Below are positions 19,666 to 30,597 of a stretch of DNA of 36,303 nucleotides, in pieces. The stretch is taken from NCBI GenBank assembly GCA_945877545.1, contig CAMCSO010000008.1, positions 1 through 36,303 on the forward strand, in the 5' to 3' direction. The translations under genes were made by a program, and so were the position numbers. Each line of letters begins with the position of its first letter. Position 1 is the first letter of the stretch. Origin of the DNA: Bifidobacterium breve. Its GTDB lineage: Bacteria > Actinomycetota > Actinomycetes > S36-B12. The notes under the pieces were generated by a model. The model was not told the origin of the DNA. It ran no database searches and saw only the letters and a list, made by a program, of their open reading frames with translations.

Positions 19666-20342
19666 CGCGTTTGCTCGTAGTTGAGGACGAGGAGTCATTC
19701 TCGGACGCACTGTCGTTCATGCTGCGCCGTGAGGGGTACGAGGTTGTCGTCGCAGGCGATGGGCTCAAGGCCATGGATGAGTTTGACCGGCATGGTGCCG
19801 ATCTCGTGCTCCTTGACCTGATGCTCCCTGGGATTTCGGGGACTGAGGTGTGCCGGCTCATTCGCGCAAAGTCGACCGTGCCGATCATCATGCTCACCGC
19901 GAAGGACGGCGAGGTCGACAAGGTCGTGGGGCTCGAACTTGGCGCAGACGACTACGTCACGAAGCCGTTCTCGTCTCGGGAGTTGCTCGCTCGAGTTCGT
20001 GCCGTCCTCCGCAGACACGGCGAGATCGACGAGTTGCTCCCGGCGGTGGTTGAGGCAGGCCCGGTTCGACTTGACGTTGACCGGCATGCGGTCTCGGTTC
20101 GCGGTTCCACGGTGAGCCTGCCGCTGAAGGAATTCGACCTGCTGGAACTCCTCGTCCGGAACTCAGGAAGAGTCCTCACCCGCGCACAGTTAATCGACCG
20201 GGTGTGGGGGGCCGACTACGTCGGGGACACCAAGACCCTTGACGTACACATCAAGCGACTGCGAGCCAAGGTTGAGACCGATCCGGCGAATCCGGTCAAT
20301 ATTCAGACCGTTCGGGGCCTGGGCTACCGATTCGAGTCCTGA
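19662..20342 (+). CDS. regX3: RegX3-like OmpR-family response regulator
   Basis: RLLVVEDEESFSDALSFMLRREGYEV, DLVLLDLMLPGISGTEVC, MLTAKDGEVDKVVGLELGADDYVTKPF, wHTH with TLDVHIKRLRAKVE. Confidence 0.95.
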   Translation: MTRLLVVEDEESFSDALSFMLRREGYEVVVAGDGLKAMDEFDRHGADLVLLDLMLPGISGTEVCRLIRAKSTVPIIMLTAKDGEVDKVVGLELGADDYVTKPFSSRELLARVRAVLRRHGEIDELLPAVVEAGPVRLDVDRHAVSVRGSTVSLPLKEFDLLELLVRNSGRVLTRAQLIDRVWGADYVGDTKTLDVHIKRLRAKVETDPANPVNIQTVRGLGYRFES

Positions 20343-20381
20343 TCGCTTGGCCGAGGGTGCTGCGGTCGGGGTGAAGTGCCG

Positions 20382-20912
20382 TTATCGGGGGGCGGATGCC
20401 GGATTCGGGGCGATGCCCTCATAGCTGCCGACCGCCGGAACGCTCAATACCGAGAAGGACGTCGTCCCGGCCCGCTCGAACTGCATCGTCACCGGGACGA
20501 AGGCGCTCGACGCGATGTTGAGGTCGTAGGTGTTCAGCCAGAAGTCGCTGTCGTAGCCGAAGTTCACTGCAGCGCTTGGTGCAAGTTCGCCGGCGCCGGG
20601 GGTGATGTAGGCGGGGACACCGTTGATCGTCAGGCCGACGAGGTGGTCGTGCTCCCGACCGGTATTCACGAGGGTCGTAATGAGCGTGCCGCTCGCCGAA
20701 CCCTCCGGGCCGGTAATGAGCGTCGCATTCTCGATGCGCAGATCACCGACGATCTGCTGCGTGCCGTTGCCGGAATTCATCGAACTCTGCGTGGTTGTTG
20801 TGGCGTCAGGTCCGTTGAAGCAGCCGGCTAGCAGCGGGGCCGCCGCGAGGGCGCATGCGCCAATGAGCAGGGCAGATCGTCGGGGGGTCAGATTCAGTCG
20901 TGTCGTCGTCAC
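20382..20912 (-). CDS. Putative lipoprotein (DUF461/PCuAC-like)
   Basis: Signal peptide with lipobox LLAGC; IVGDLRIENATLITGPEGSASGTLITTLVNTGREHDHLVGLTI. Confidence 0.7.
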   Translation of the reverse strand: MTTTRLNLTPRRSALLIGACALAAAPLLAGCFNGPDATTTTQSSMNSGNGTQQIVGDLRIENATLITGPEGSASGTLITTLVNTGREHDHLVGLTINGVPAYITPGAGELAPSAAVNFGYDSDFWLNTYDLNIASSAFVPVTMQFERAGTTSFSVLSVPAVGSYEGIAPNPASAPR

Positions 20913-20987
20913 AGCTCAAGGGTAGCGGCAGGATTTCAGGCGTGCCGTCGCGTGGTAGCCTAGGCCTTCGGAAAGGGGCTTCACTTC

Positions 20988-21470
20988 ATGGTTTTTAGCG
21001 TCGGCGACACTGTTGTTTACCCGCACCACGGGGCTGCACTCATAGAGGCTCTGGAAATTCGCACCGTTCGAGGTGAAGAACGCGAGTACCTCGTCCTTCG
21101 GGTTGCGCAGGGTGATCTCACCGTGCGGGTCCCCTCGGACAACGTCGACCTCGTCGGGGTCCGCGATGTGGTGAACCAAGAAGGCCTCGATCGCGTGTTC
21201 AACGTACTTCGCCAGCCCTACACCGAGGAGCCGACCAACTGGTCGCGCCGGTACAAGGCAAATCTCGAGAAACTTGCGTCAGGCGACGTCATTAAGGTTG
21301 CCGAGGTTGTTCGTGATCTGTGGCGCCGTGAACGAGAGCGGGGCCTGTCCGCAGGCGAGAAGCGCATGCTGGCGAAGGCTCGGCAGATCCTCGTAAGTGA
21401 ACTGGCCCTGGCCGAGAAGACCGATGAGGACAAAGCCGAGGCGATCCTCGACGAGGTCCTCGCCTCCTAG
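20988..21470 (+). CDS. carD: CarD-family transcriptional regulator
   Basis: [83 protein letters not shown]. Confidence 0.95.
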   Translation: MVFSVGDTVVYPHHGAALIEALEIRTVRGEEREYLVLRVAQGDLTVRVPSDNVDLVGVRDVVNQEGLDRVFNVLRQPYTEEPTNWSRRYKANLEKLASGDVIKVAEVVRDLWRRERERGLSAGEKRMLAKARQILVSELALAEKTDEDKAEAILDEVLAS

Positions 21471-21476
21471 GTCGCG

Positions 21477-22196
21477 GTGACAGCCGAACGGCGAACCGCG
21501 GCCATCGTTCCCGCTGCGGGGCGCGGCGAGCGACTCGGTCCGGGCGCCCCAAAGGCACTTCGGTTGCTTGGGGGCGCTCCACTGCTCGTGCACGCTGTTC
21601 GGGCATTGAGTGCCTCGCATGCCATCGACTTGATCATCGTGGCGGCGCCCATCGACCAACTTGACCTCGTCCGCAACCTTCTCGATCAACCTGACCTTTC
21701 GACTGAGATCGAGGTGGTCGCAGGTGGCGAGTCTCGTCAGGAGTCGGTAGCCCTCGCGCTCCTGTCACTGCGCCCGGATATCGAGTTCGTTCTCGTGCAT
21801 GACGCGGCCCGGCCGCTCGCCCCGGTGGAACTCGTCGCCTCAGTTGCTGCGGCCTTGCACGCGGGAAACCCCGCAGTCGTACCGGGCCTTCCTGTCGTCG
21901 ATACGGTCAAGAAGGTAGATGGCGACGATTACGTGTTGGCGACGATCGATCGGCGCCCTCTGCGGGCGATCCAGACTCCCCAGGGCTTCGCTAGGGCCGT
22001 TCTTCAGTCGGCGCACGCATTGACCGACCAATATGAGAGTTCGACGACCGATGATGCGAGCCTAGTTGAGCTCTCTGGCCAACAGGTGCTCGTTATTCCC
22101 GGGCACGAGGAGGCATTCAAGGTGACCCGGCCCATCGACCTCGTGTTGGCCGAGGCCCTCCTCGCGCGCCGCCGGGCCTCTGGCAATGTTTCATGA
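21477..22196 (+). CDS. ispD: 2-C-methyl-D-erythritol 4-phosphate cytidylyltransferase
   Basis: [60 protein letters not shown]. Confidence 0.95.
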   Translation: MTAERRTAAIVPAAGRGERLGPGAPKALRLLGGAPLLVHAVRALSASHAIDLIIVAAPIDQLDLVRNLLDQPDLSTEIEVVAGGESRQESVALALLSLRPDIEFVLVHDAARPLAPVELVASVAAALHAGNPAVVPGLPVVDTVKKVDGDDYVLATIDRRPLRAIQTPQGFARAVLQSAHALTDQYESSTTDDASLVELSGQQVLVIPGHEEAFKVTRPIDLVLAEALLARRRASGNVS

Positions 22197-22675
22197 ATGG
22201 CCTCCCCCTTATTGGGATCGGCACCGACGTGCACGCCTTCGCAGAGGGGAGGCCACTGTGGCTGGCCGGGCTCCTGTGGCCCGGCGAGACCGGACTCGCC
22301 GGACACTCCGATGCTGACGTCGCGGCGCATGCTCTTTGCGACGCACTCCTTTCGGCCGCCGGACTAGGTGATCTTGGCGAGGTGTTCGGGACCGATGATC
22401 CGAGGTGGTCCGAGGCAGCCGGGGTCACCCTCCTCGCGCACACTGCCCAAATTGTTCGTGATGCGGGCTTCACGATCGGAAACGGCTCAGTTCAGGTCAT
22501 CGGCAACCGGCCCCGGGTTGGCCGCCGTCGAGAGGAGGCGCAGGACGTCATGAGTGCCGCGATCGGTGCACCTGTCCGGGTTTCTGGCACGACCGCCGAC
22601 GGTCTTGGTCTCACCGGTAGGGGAGAGGGCGTGGCTGCGATCGCGGTGGCGACCGTGATGGCAGGGGTACGGTGA
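22193..22675 (+). CDS. ispF: 2-C-methyl-D-erythritol 2,4-cyclodiphosphate synthase
   Basis: [70 protein letters not shown]. Confidence 0.95.
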   Translation: MNGLPLIGIGTDVHAFAEGRPLWLAGLLWPGETGLAGHSDADVAAHALCDALLSAAGLGDLGEVFGTDDPRWSEAAGVTLLAHTAQIVRDAGFTIGNGSVQVIGNRPRVGRRREEAQDVMSAAIGAPVRVSGTTADGLGLTGRGEGVAAIAVATVMAGVR

Positions 22676-22679
22676 GCGC

Positions 22680-23075
22680 ATGTTGATCGAGTTGCCCGAA
22701 TCAGTTTCAACGATCTTCGACGCGCCGGAGTTCGCCACCCTCGCGACCCTTCAAACGGACGGCCAGCCGCAGCTGTCCGTCGTATGGGTAGTGCGCGATG
22801 GCCACGACCTTCTCATGTCGACAGTCAAGGGTCGCCAGAAGCATCGCAACCTCGAGCGTGATCCGAGGGCGACGGTGCTCGTGTATCCCAAAGCGAACCC
22901 GTACTCGTATGTCGAGGTGCGGGGCACGGTGACGATGACCGAGCAGGGTGGGCGCGAGCTCATCGACCGTCTGAATCGGGAGTACACCGGCGGGGATCGT
23001 TACACGATGGACGACGGCACCGAAAATATCCGCGTTGTCATCCGGCTGATCCCGTCGAAAGTCATCGTGCTCTAG
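22680..23075 (+). CDS. PPOX-class F420-dependent oxidoreductase
   Basis: FATLATLQTDGQPQLSVVWVVRDGHDLLMSTVKGRQKHRNLERDPRATVLVYPKANPYSYVEVRGTV. Confidence 0.85.
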   Translation: MLIELPESVSTIFDAPEFATLATLQTDGQPQLSVVWVVRDGHDLLMSTVKGRQKHRNLERDPRATVLVYPKANPYSYVEVRGTVTMTEQGGRELIDRLNREYTGGDRYTMDDGTENIRVVIRLIPSKVIVL

Positions 23076-23167
23076 CCCCTGTCGCGTCCACGCTCACCAT
23101 CCCCGCCGCCCGTCCAAGTATTTGAACCACGACATCGACCAACGACGAGAAGATCGGTAACCCCGCC

Positions 23168-24577
23168 GTGCCCCTATCCCTGTACGACACTGCTACGCGG
23201 GCCACCCGCGAGTTTGTCCCCATCGTCCCTAGCAAGGTTGGGATCTACCTATGCGGCGCGACCGTTCAGGCGCCGCCGCACGTGGGGCACATCCGAAGCG
23301 GCGTTTCGTTCGACGTCCTTCGTCGTTGGCTCATTGCGAGAGGCTACGACGTGACATTCGTCCGCAACGTCACCGATATCGATGACAAGATCATCCACAA
23401 CGCAGGACATGACGACCTGCCCTACTGGAACCTAGCCATGCGAAACGAGCGGGCATTTAGCCGGGCCTATGAGGTTCTCGGCTGCATTCCACCGACCTAC
23501 GAGCCACGCGCGACCGGTCACATCCCGGAGATGATCGCGTTGATGGAGCGGCTCATCGAGCGCAACCATGGCTACGCAGCGAAGGGCGATGTCTACTTCG
23601 ATGTGCGGAGTTTTGACGGCTACGGTTCGCTCAGCGGCCAGCGTATCGACGACATGCTCGCCTCACCTGACTCGGCAGCACAGGAGAAGCGTGACCCGCG
23701 CGACTTCGCTATGTGGAAGGCGGCCAAGCCCGGGGAGCCGGCATGGCAGTCGCCTTGGGGGCCGGGACGGCCGGGTTGGCATGTTGAATGCTCGGCGATG
23801 GCAGGCAAATACCTCGGGGAACAGTTTGACATTCATGGTGGCGGTCTAGACCTCATCTTCCCCCACCACGAGAACGAGATCGCGCAGTCCAAGGCGGCCG
23901 GCTGGGCGTTCGCGAACCTGTGGATGCATAACGCCTGGGTGACGACCTCGGGTGAAAAAATGAGCAAATCACTCGGAAATTCGCTCCTCGTTGAGGAGGT
24001 TGTTAAGCGGATCGCACCGGTCGAACTGCGCTATTACTTGGTCAGCGCCCACTACCGATCGATGCTCGAGTACTCCGACACATCGGTGGCAGAGGCCGGA
24101 CAGGGTTATCGCCGGATCGAGGGTTTCCTCCGGCGTTCCTGGGAGATGATTGGGGATGGTCGAGCGGTTCCGGAGGTAGATCCGGCGCTGCGTCTGCAAG
24201 GTTTCGACGATGCAATGGACAATGACCTAGCCGTGCCGCAGGCGCTAGCCGTTCTCCACGAGGAGGTTCGCCGAGGCAATGCCGCGCTCACGGCGCAAAA
24301 CATCACAGACGTGGAGGGAGCCTTTGGCGCGACCCTCGCCATGATCGACGTATTCGGCTTGAACCCCTGGGATCCGCTGTGGGCGACCGGTGAGAATGCG
24401 GGCACGCAGGCCACGGAGGTCATTGACGCCCTTGTGCAGGTGCTCATGAAGCAGCGGCAGGAGGCGAGGGCCCGCAAGGATTTCGCTGCTGCCGACGCAA
24501 TTCGTGACGGGCTGGACCAGATCGGCATACGGATCGAAGACACCGCGCAGGGCGCGCGCTGGACGCTTGAAAAGTAG
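23168..24577 (+). CDS. cysS: Cysteinyl-tRNA synthetase
   Basis: [75 protein letters not shown]. Confidence 0.97.
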   Translation: MPLSLYDTATRATREFVPIVPSKVGIYLCGATVQAPPHVGHIRSGVSFDVLRRWLIARGYDVTFVRNVTDIDDKIIHNAGHDDLPYWNLAMRNERAFSRAYEVLGCIPPTYEPRATGHIPEMIALMERLIERNHGYAAKGDVYFDVRSFDGYGSLSGQRIDDMLASPDSAAQEKRDPRDFAMWKAAKPGEPAWQSPWGPGRPGWHVECSAMAGKYLGEQFDIHGGGLDLIFPHHENEIAQSKAAGWAFANLWMHNAWVTTSGEKMSKSLGNSLLVEEVVKRIAPVELRYYLVSAHYRSMLEYSDTSVAEAGQGYRRIEGFLRRSWEMIGDGRAVPEVDPALRLQGFDDAMDNDLAVPQALAVLHEEVRRGNAALTAQNITDVEGAFGATLAMIDVFGLNPWDPLWATGENAGTQATEVIDALVQVLMKQRQEARARKDFAAADAIRDGLDQIGIRIEDTAQGARWTLEK

Positions 24578-24586
24578 GGACTGAAC

Positions 24587-25543
24587 ATGGCTGGCAACTC
24601 TCAGCGTCGCGGTGCGATGCGCAACGAGGGCACGAAGAAGGGCGCAACCGTCGGGTCGGGCGGGCAGCGACGTAAGCAGTTGAAGGGTCGGGGCCCGACC
24701 CCCAAGGCAACCGAACGCTCGTACCACCCGGCCGCTCGCCGCGAGCGTGCAGCGGTGAAGCGCGCCGACGAGGCGAAGGATCGACCGCCGGCATCGGCGC
24801 GACGTCGCACTGCTCGTGAGGAAGCCAGCATGCTCATCGGCCGTAACCCGGTTGTCGAGGCCCTGCGCGCCAAGGTCCCAGCGAAAGCGCTTTATGTTCA
24901 GGTGAAGATGGAGAGCGATGATCGCTGGCGGGAGGCCCTGCGATTGGCAGTGGCCTTCAATATCCCCGTGCTTGAGGTATCTCACACCGATATGGATCGG
25001 CTGACCGACGGTGGCGTCCACCAGGGTCTCGCACTCGCAGTCCCGGCCTACGACTACGCCGACCTCACTGACGTGTCGACCGGCTCCCTGCTCGTCGCAC
25101 TCGATGGGGTGACCGACCCACGCAATCTCGGGGCGATAGTGCGATCAGCCGCCGCATTCGGCGCCGACGGCGTCATCATCCCGAGCAGGCGCTCGGCTGG
25201 AGTCACCGCAGGGGCATGGAAAGCGTCAGCGGGTGCGCTCTCCCGGGTTCGGGTTGCGCAGGTTACAAATCTGACGCGCTCCCTTGAAACGCTCCAGCAG
25301 CAGGGCTTCACCGTGGTGGGCCTCGCGGCCGACGCGCCGCAGTCGGTGAGCGGTCTGCCGGCCGATGTGCTGACCGACAAGATCGTCCTTGTCATCGGCT
25401 CCGAGGGTGAGGGGCTCTCGCGACTCGTCGGCAAGACGTGTGACTGGATAGCAAAGATCGGCATGCGGTCTGATACCGAGTCGCTCAATGCGTCGGTGGC
25501 CGCGGGCATTGCGCTTCACTCGGTCTTCGCTGCCCGATCCTGA
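24587..25543 (+). CDS. rlmB: 23S rRNA (guanosine-2'-O-)-methyltransferase, SpoU/TrmH family
   Basis: LIGRNPVVEALRAKVPAKALYVQ, LDGVTDPRNLGAIVRSAAAFGADGVIIP, LVIGSEGEGLSRLV, SLNASVAAGIAL; basic N-terminal extension. Confidence 0.93.
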   Translation: MAGNSQRRGAMRNEGTKKGATVGSGGQRRKQLKGRGPTPKATERSYHPAARRERAAVKRADEAKDRPPASARRRTAREEASMLIGRNPVVEALRAKVPAKALYVQVKMESDDRWREALRLAVAFNIPVLEVSHTDMDRLTDGGVHQGLALAVPAYDYADLTDVSTGSLLVALDGVTDPRNLGAIVRSAAAFGADGVIIPSRRSAGVTAGAWKASAGALSRVRVAQVTNLTRSLETLQQQGFTVVGLAADAPQSVSGLPADVLTDKIVLVIGSEGEGLSRLVGKTCDWIAKIGMRSDTESLNASVAAGIALHSVFAARS

Positions 25544-26697
25544 TCTCGGGCGCGGCGCCCAAATGCTGCGGCGGCGAGTGGAAATACGAGAACCGAGAGC
25601 GCCCCGGCCCCAACGAGGGCCGCGGCGTTCTCGGGTCTCATGATGCCGGCCTGTGTTTCGAGGGTCGTCACGGCGACGATGATCGGAAGGCCTGTCGCTA
25701 CGAGCAGTGAGAAGCGGGCTCGCTGACGATTGTCCGGCAGGGCCTTGCGGTAGATGAAGTACTGCGGGATGCCTCGGACAAGGAGCAGGAGCAGGAAGAA
25801 CAAAGCCAGTAGCAACGGGTTCTCGATGATCGAATCGATGTCGAGGTTGGCCCCGGAAGTGATGAAAAACACCGGGACGAGAAATCCGAATCCGATTGCC
25901 TCGACCTTGGCAGACAGGACGGACTCCTTGCTCGGCGGCGAGAACCGCCGGACGATGACGCCGGCGGCGAAGGCACCGAGCACAGCATCGAGGCCGAATC
26001 CATCAGCAATCGCGAGCAGGAGAATGACAATGAGCATTGTCAGCCGAACGGCGGTCTGAGCGCTGGTGTGATGACCTTGCTTGATGAGGGCGGCAAGGCG
26101 CGCGCTTCTCAACTGTTTGGGGATGATCGCAAGGCCGACCGCGATGACGGCGAACGCCGCCAGCGTGATGAGGGCTAGAAACTTGGACTGCGAGCCGAGG
26201 AGTACGGCGATGGCGATGATGGGTCCGAACTCACCCCAGGCGCCTGCGCCCATAAAGAAGCGTCCGAATGGCCCGGTGAGTTCCCCGGAATCGCGAAGCA
26301 CGGGTAGAAGCGTTCCAAGCGCCGTGGAGGTGAGGGCGATCGAAACCCCCATGAAGTCATCGATGACGCCGGTCGCCTGAAGGACTCCTGAGACGATTCC
26401 AGCGATGAGTAGGGAGATGCCCCACCCAGCAGCGGCTAGACGGCCACTTCTACCGCGAACGGAGTTCTGTTCAAGCTCAAGTCCGGCCAGGAAGAAGAGC
26501 ATCGCAAGGCCGAGATCCGATAGAAGCATGATCGGCGGGGTGACGCTGATGAATCGAAGCGCCTCCGGGCCGAGAAGGATGCCAAAGCCGATGAGGAGTA
26601 CGACATCGGCGATGCGCAACCGAAGCATGCCCACGATGAGCGGTACGAGTGCGGCGATGAGCGCAATAGCGAAAAGGGAAACGAGGTCGTTGCTCAC
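25516..26697 (-). CDS. CPA2-family (Kef-type) cation/proton antiporter membrane subunit
   Basis: Multiple TM segments; LGLAMLFFLAGLELE, STALGTLLPVLRDSG, GAFAAGVIVRRF. Confidence 0.88.
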   Translation of the reverse strand: MSNDLVSLFAIALIAALVPLIVGMLRLRIADVVLLIGFGILLGPEALRFISVTPPIMLLSDLGLAMLFFLAGLELEQNSVRGRSGRLAAAGWGISLLIAGIVSGVLQATGVIDDFMGVSIALTSTALGTLLPVLRDSGELTGPFGRFFMGAGAWGEFGPIIAIAVLLGSQSKFLALITLAAFAVIAVGLAIIPKQLRSARLAALIKQGHHTSAQTAVRLTMLIVILLLAIADGFGLDAVLGAFAAGVIVRRFSPPSKESVLSAKVEAIGFGFLVPVFFITSGANLDIDSIIENPLLLALFFLLLLLVRGIPQYFIYRKALPDNRQRARFSLLVATGLPIIVAVTTLETQAGIMRPENAAALVGAGALSVLVFPLAAAAFGRRARDQDRAAKTE

Positions 26698-26820
26698 GCA
26701 GGAAGCCTTTCATGGCATGGGAATCAGCACAGGGCGCCGGTCTCGTCTCGTTGCTCCTCCTATTGTGAGGTACGAAGACGGCTGCGTCCCGGAGTTGAGA
26801 TGAACTGGCAGGATGCTGTC

Positions 26821-27540
26821 ATGTCTCGTCCTGTCATCGGCCTTACCTGCTACCTCGAACCGGCGAAATGGGGGGCCTGGAATATCGAGGCCGCACTCCT
26901 GCCGCACTGGTACGTCGATCTCTTCCAAGAGGCCGGGGCTCACGTCGTGATCCTTCCGCCCGACACTGATCTTGATGTAGGGGTGCTCGATCGTCTCGAC
27001 GGCCTTGTGATTGTCGGGGGCGCCGACGTGAATCCAGCCTCGTACGGGGAGCCCGCTCACGAGACGAGCGATAAGCCACGCGAGAGCCGTGATTCCTCAG
27101 AGACCAACCTCTATCGGGGCGCCCGGGATCGAGACATGCCGGTGCTTGGTGTCTGCCGGGGCCTGCAGGTCATGGCGGTCGCGCATGGCGGGTCGCTGCA
27201 TCAGAATCTCCCGGACGTCTCCATGCTGGTACACCGTGTGCGGCCGGGGGAATTTGTTGAACACCCAGCTACCTTTACCGAAGGGTCGGTTATCGCCGAG
27301 GCGCTCGGTTCAACGAGCGTGGTTGTAAACTCGTCGCATCACCAAGCCGTGAAGGACCCCGGTGATCTCATCGTGACGGGATTGGCGCCGGATGGCACGA
27401 TCGAGGTGTGCGAGGATCCCACCTCCTCCTTCTGTGTAGGAGTCCAGTGGCATCCGGAGCATCCCGACCGCAGAATTGCCGACCTCGGGCTCATCACGAG
27501 GTTCCTTGATGCCGCACGACTCCATCGCGACAGCCAGTAG
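26821..27540 (+). CDS. Gamma-glutamyl-gamma-aminobutyrate hydrolase-like class I amidotransferase (PuuD-like)
   Basis: VIGLTCYLEPAKWGAW, LVIVGGADVNPASYGE, VLGVCRGLQVMAVAHGGSLHQNL, VNSSHHQAV, GVQWHPEHP. Confidence 0.88.
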   Translation: MSRPVIGLTCYLEPAKWGAWNIEAALLPHWYVDLFQEAGAHVVILPPDTDLDVGVLDRLDGLVIVGGADVNPASYGEPAHETSDKPRESRDSSETNLYRGARDRDMPVLGVCRGLQVMAVAHGGSLHQNLPDVSMLVHRVRPGEFVEHPATFTEGSVIAEALGSTSVVVNSSHHQAVKDPGDLIVTGLAPDGTIEVCEDPTSSFCVGVQWHPEHPDRRIADLGLITRFLDAARLHRDSQ

Positions 27541-27542
27541 CA

Positions 27543-28349
27543 GTGCTCGCCTGCGCGGCTCAATTGCGGTTGAGCGTCGGTGACCTCGCCGGCAACCGTG
27601 CTGCTGCGCGGCGGGCGATCCAGGAGGCAGCGCAGGCCGGTGCCAAACTCATCGTCCTTCCCGAACTCACGGTGTCCGGTTACGTCTTCACGGGCCGGGC
27701 TGAAGCGGGCACCCTGAGCGAGGAACTGACCGGCCCAACGGTGACCGAGTGGACACACCTCGCTGCAGTGCTCGACATGGTCATCGTGGGGGGCATTGCC
27801 GAACGCGGCGCTGCCGGCGCGCTCTACAACACCGCGGTCATTATCGACCCAACGGGCCTGCGTGCCTCCTATCGCAAGGCGCACCTTTGGGATCTCGAGA
27901 AGGAGATCTTCATCGCTGGCGATGAGCCTGCGCCGGTGATCGAAACCGGCATCGGCCGAATTGCCGCGATGGTCTGCTACGACCTTGAATTCCCAGAATG
28001 GGTCCGACCCGTCGCCCTCGGTGGTGCTGACATTCTCTGCGTTCCGACGAACTGGCCGCTCGCCACGCGACCCGAGGGCGAGCGACCCGGCGAGGTCATC
28101 CGAGCCCAATCCGCCGCCTCGACAAACCGGCTCTACGTCATCGCTGCCGATCGATGCGGCATCGAGCGCGGGGTCATGTGGACCGGTGGCAGCGTCATCA
28201 TCGATCCGGACGGCTTTCCAATCGCCGGCCAGAGCAGTGCCGATGAGCCCGCACTCCTGTTCGCCGAGGTCGATGTTGCCCGGGCACGTCACAAGTTTCT
28301 TGGAGAGCGCAATGACGTACTTGGCGACCGGCGAACCGACCTCTACTGA
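27543..28349 (+). CDS. Carbon-nitrogen hydrolase (nitrilase superfamily)
   Basis: E-K-C triad motifs: LIVLPELTVSGYVF, YRKAHLWDLEKE, AAMVCYDLEFPEWVR. Confidence 0.9.
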   Translation: MLACAAQLRLSVGDLAGNRAAARRAIQEAAQAGAKLIVLPELTVSGYVFTGRAEAGTLSEELTGPTVTEWTHLAAVLDMVIVGGIAERGAAGALYNTAVIIDPTGLRASYRKAHLWDLEKEIFIAGDEPAPVIETGIGRIAAMVCYDLEFPEWVRPVALGGADILCVPTNWPLATRPEGERPGEVIRAQSAASTNRLYVIAADRCGIERGVMWTGGSVIIDPDGFPIAGQSSADEPALLFAEVDVARARHKFLGERNDVLGDRRTDLY

Positions 28350-28367
28350 TCACAAGGCCACCCGTGT

Positions 28368-29147
28368 CTACAGCGGCGTGACGTAGGCCCCAGAAATCCC
28401 GCCATCGATGAGGAAGTTCGACGCCGTGAGGAATGAGGAGTCGTCGCTGGCGAGGAATGCGACGGCGGCTGCTAGCTCGCTGGGCTCACCGAACCGCCCC
28501 ATTGGAATATGAACGAGTCGGCGCGCCGCACGCTCAGGGTCCTTCGCGAACAACTCGATGAGCAGCGGCGTATTCACTGGTCCGGGGGAGAGCGCATTGA
28601 CCCTGATGCCTGAGCGGGCAAACTGAACGCCAAGTTCGCGGCTCATCGCGAGGACACCGCCCTTGGACGCGGTGTAGGAGATCTGTGAGGTGGCGGCCGC
28701 CATCGTGGCAACGAAGGAGGCGGTGTTGATGATCGACCCCTTACCCTGCTCGAGCATGTAGGGGAGGACCTCCTTGCAGCACAGATACACGCTGGTGAGG
28801 TTGACCTCCTGTACCCGGCGCCAGGCGTCGATGCCGGTCTCGAGGATTGAATCATCGTCGGGGGGTGAGATGCCCGCGTTGTTGAAGGCGATGTCGATGC
28901 TGCCGTAGCTCTCCTTCGCCGTGCGGAACATGGTGGCGACATCCTCGGCGCTCGTCACATCGGTCTTGACGAAGATGCCGTCGACCTCGGCGGCGGCTGC
29001 CTCTCCCGACGCCGGATCGACGTCGCCGATGACGATCCGGGCACCCTCGTCGGCGAGGCGCCGGACCGAAGCCAGACCGATGCCACTCGCGCCACCGGTA
29101 ACCACCGCGACGCGGCCCTCAAGTCGACGGCACTTGCTTTCGTTCAT
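28368..29147 (-). CDS. Short-chain dehydrogenase/reductase
   Basis: VAVVTGGASGIGLASVRRLADEGA, NNAGIS, YTASKGGVLAMSREL, RVNALSPGPVNTPL; start at MNESKCRRLEG, not the longer ORF. Confidence 0.92.
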   Translation of the reverse strand: MNESKCRRLEGRVAVVTGGASGIGLASVRRLADEGARIVIGDVDPASGEAAAAEVDGIFVKTDVTSAEDVATMFRTAKESYGSIDIAFNNAGISPPDDDSILETGIDAWRRVQEVNLTSVYLCCKEVLPYMLEQGKGSIINTASFVATMAAATSQISYTASKGGVLAMSRELGVQFARSGIRVNALSPGPVNTPLLIELFAKDPERAARRLVHIPMGRFGEPSELAAAVAFLASDDSSFLTASNFLIDGGISGAYVTPL

Positions 29148-29196
29148 TGATTCCTCTTTCGTCATCGATTGGGCGTACGCCAAAGGTTCGGCGGCG

Positions 29197-30552
29197 TCAG
29201 TCTTCAGTGCTGATGAACACGTTCTTCGTTTCGGTGAACGCATCGAGGGCATCTGGGCCGAGTTCGCGGCCGAGTCCCGACTTCTTGTATCCCCCAAAGG
29301 GGGTCCAGTAGCGAACCGAGGAATGTGAGTTAACCGACAGGTTTCCGCTTTCGACCCCCCGCGCCACGCGAATTGCGCGACCGACGTCGCGTGACCAGAT
29401 GGACCCGGACAGCCCATATTCGGAGTCATTTGCCATGCGGATGGCGTCAGCCTCGTCCTCGAAGGTTGCGACGACCACGATCGGGCCGAAGATCTCCTCG
29501 CGGTAGGCGCGGTCCTGCTCTGTTGCGGTGAGGACTGTCGGGGGGAGCCAGTAGCCGGGCCCGGTTGGGCAGGTTCCCTGAAAGGCGATCGGCGCATCGT
29601 TAGGAAGGAACGTTCGAACCGTGTCGAATTGACCCTTAGAGATGAGCGGACCCATCTCGGTGCGCTCATCTGCTGGGTCACCGACAGCGACCCCTTTCAC
29701 AGCAGGTTCGAGCAGTTCCATAAAGCGGTCGTAGACGCTTCGCTGGACGAGAATCCGCGAGCGCGCACAGCAATCCTGTCCGGCGTTATCGAAGACGCCA
29801 TAGGGGGCGGTTGCTGCCGCCTTCTCGAGGTCGGCGTCTGCAAACACGATATTCGCGCTTTTCCCGCCGAGTTCGAGGGTGACCGCCTTGATGTGGGCCG
29901 CACAGCCTGCCATGACGGAGGTTCCAACGGAGGTTGAACCGGTGAAGACGACCTTGTGAACGTCCGGATGATCGACGAAGCGCTGGCCAACGACCGACCC
30001 CTTGCCCGGCAGGACGGAGAGGACATGCTCCGGGAAACCGGCCTCGAGTGCGAGTTCGCCGAGTCGGATGGCGGTGAGCGGGGTGAGCTCGGCTGGCTTC
30101 ATGACGACGGTGCACCCGGCGGCGAGGGCTGGCGCAAAACCCCAGCCGGCGATGGGCATCGGGAAGTTCCACGGGACGATGAGACCGACGACGCCCACCG
30201 GCTCTTTGAAGGTAATGTCGATGCCGCCGGCGACCGGAATTTGGCGGCCGAATAGCCGCTCGGGAGCCCCCGAGTAGTACGCCAGCACATTCGCGACGTT
30301 GTTCGCCTCCCATCGGGCATTGCCGATCGTGTGACCGGAATTGACCACCTCGAGTTGGGCGAGTTCCTCCACATGGTCGCGCACGACGTCGGAGAATCGG
30401 CGGAGGAGTTGGGCGCGGTCACTCGGGGCCACCTCGCGCCAACTCTTCAGGGCGACATTGGCACCTGCGATGGCCTCGTCAACCCCCTCAAGTGAGGTTG
30501 GGGCGATGCTGGCGACGACCTCTTCAGTCGCCGGGTTGATTACGGAGAACAT
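29197..30552 (-). CDS. Aldehyde dehydrogenase family protein
   Basis: [65 protein letters not shown]. Confidence 0.95.
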   Translation of the reverse strand: MFSVINPATEEVVASIAPTSLEGVDEAIAGANVALKSWREVAPSDRAQLLRRFSDVVRDHVEELAQLEVVNSGHTIGNARWEANNVANVLAYYSGAPERLFGRQIPVAGGIDITFKEPVGVVGLIVPWNFPMPIAGWGFAPALAAGCTVVMKPAELTPLTAIRLGELALEAGFPEHVLSVLPGKGSVVGQRFVDHPDVHKVVFTGSTSVGTSVMAGCAAHIKAVTLELGGKSANIVFADADLEKAAATAPYGVFDNAGQDCCARSRILVQRSVYDRFMELLEPAVKGVAVGDPADERTEMGPLISKGQFDTVRTFLPNDAPIAFQGTCPTGPGYWLPPTVLTATEQDRAYREEIFGPIVVVATFEDEADAIRMANDSEYGLSGSIWSRDVGRAIRVARGVESGNLSVNSHSSVRYWTPFGGYKKSGLGRELGPDALDAFTETKNVFISTED

Positions 30553-30597
30553 GAAACTCCTGAGCTCAGATGTGTTGGTGGGAAGGATTCTTGATGA

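Noticed and set aside
27339-28292. 317-aa minus-strand ORF opposite the C-N hydrolase
   Set aside because: Plus strand encodes intact PuuD-like and nitrilase-family proteins; the minus ORF has no recognisable domain and is a high-GC shadow ORF.
28368-29681. 437-aa version of the SDR
   Set aside because: Residues before MNESKCRRLEG overlap the ALDH gene out of frame; SDR Rossmann start defines the 259-aa product.
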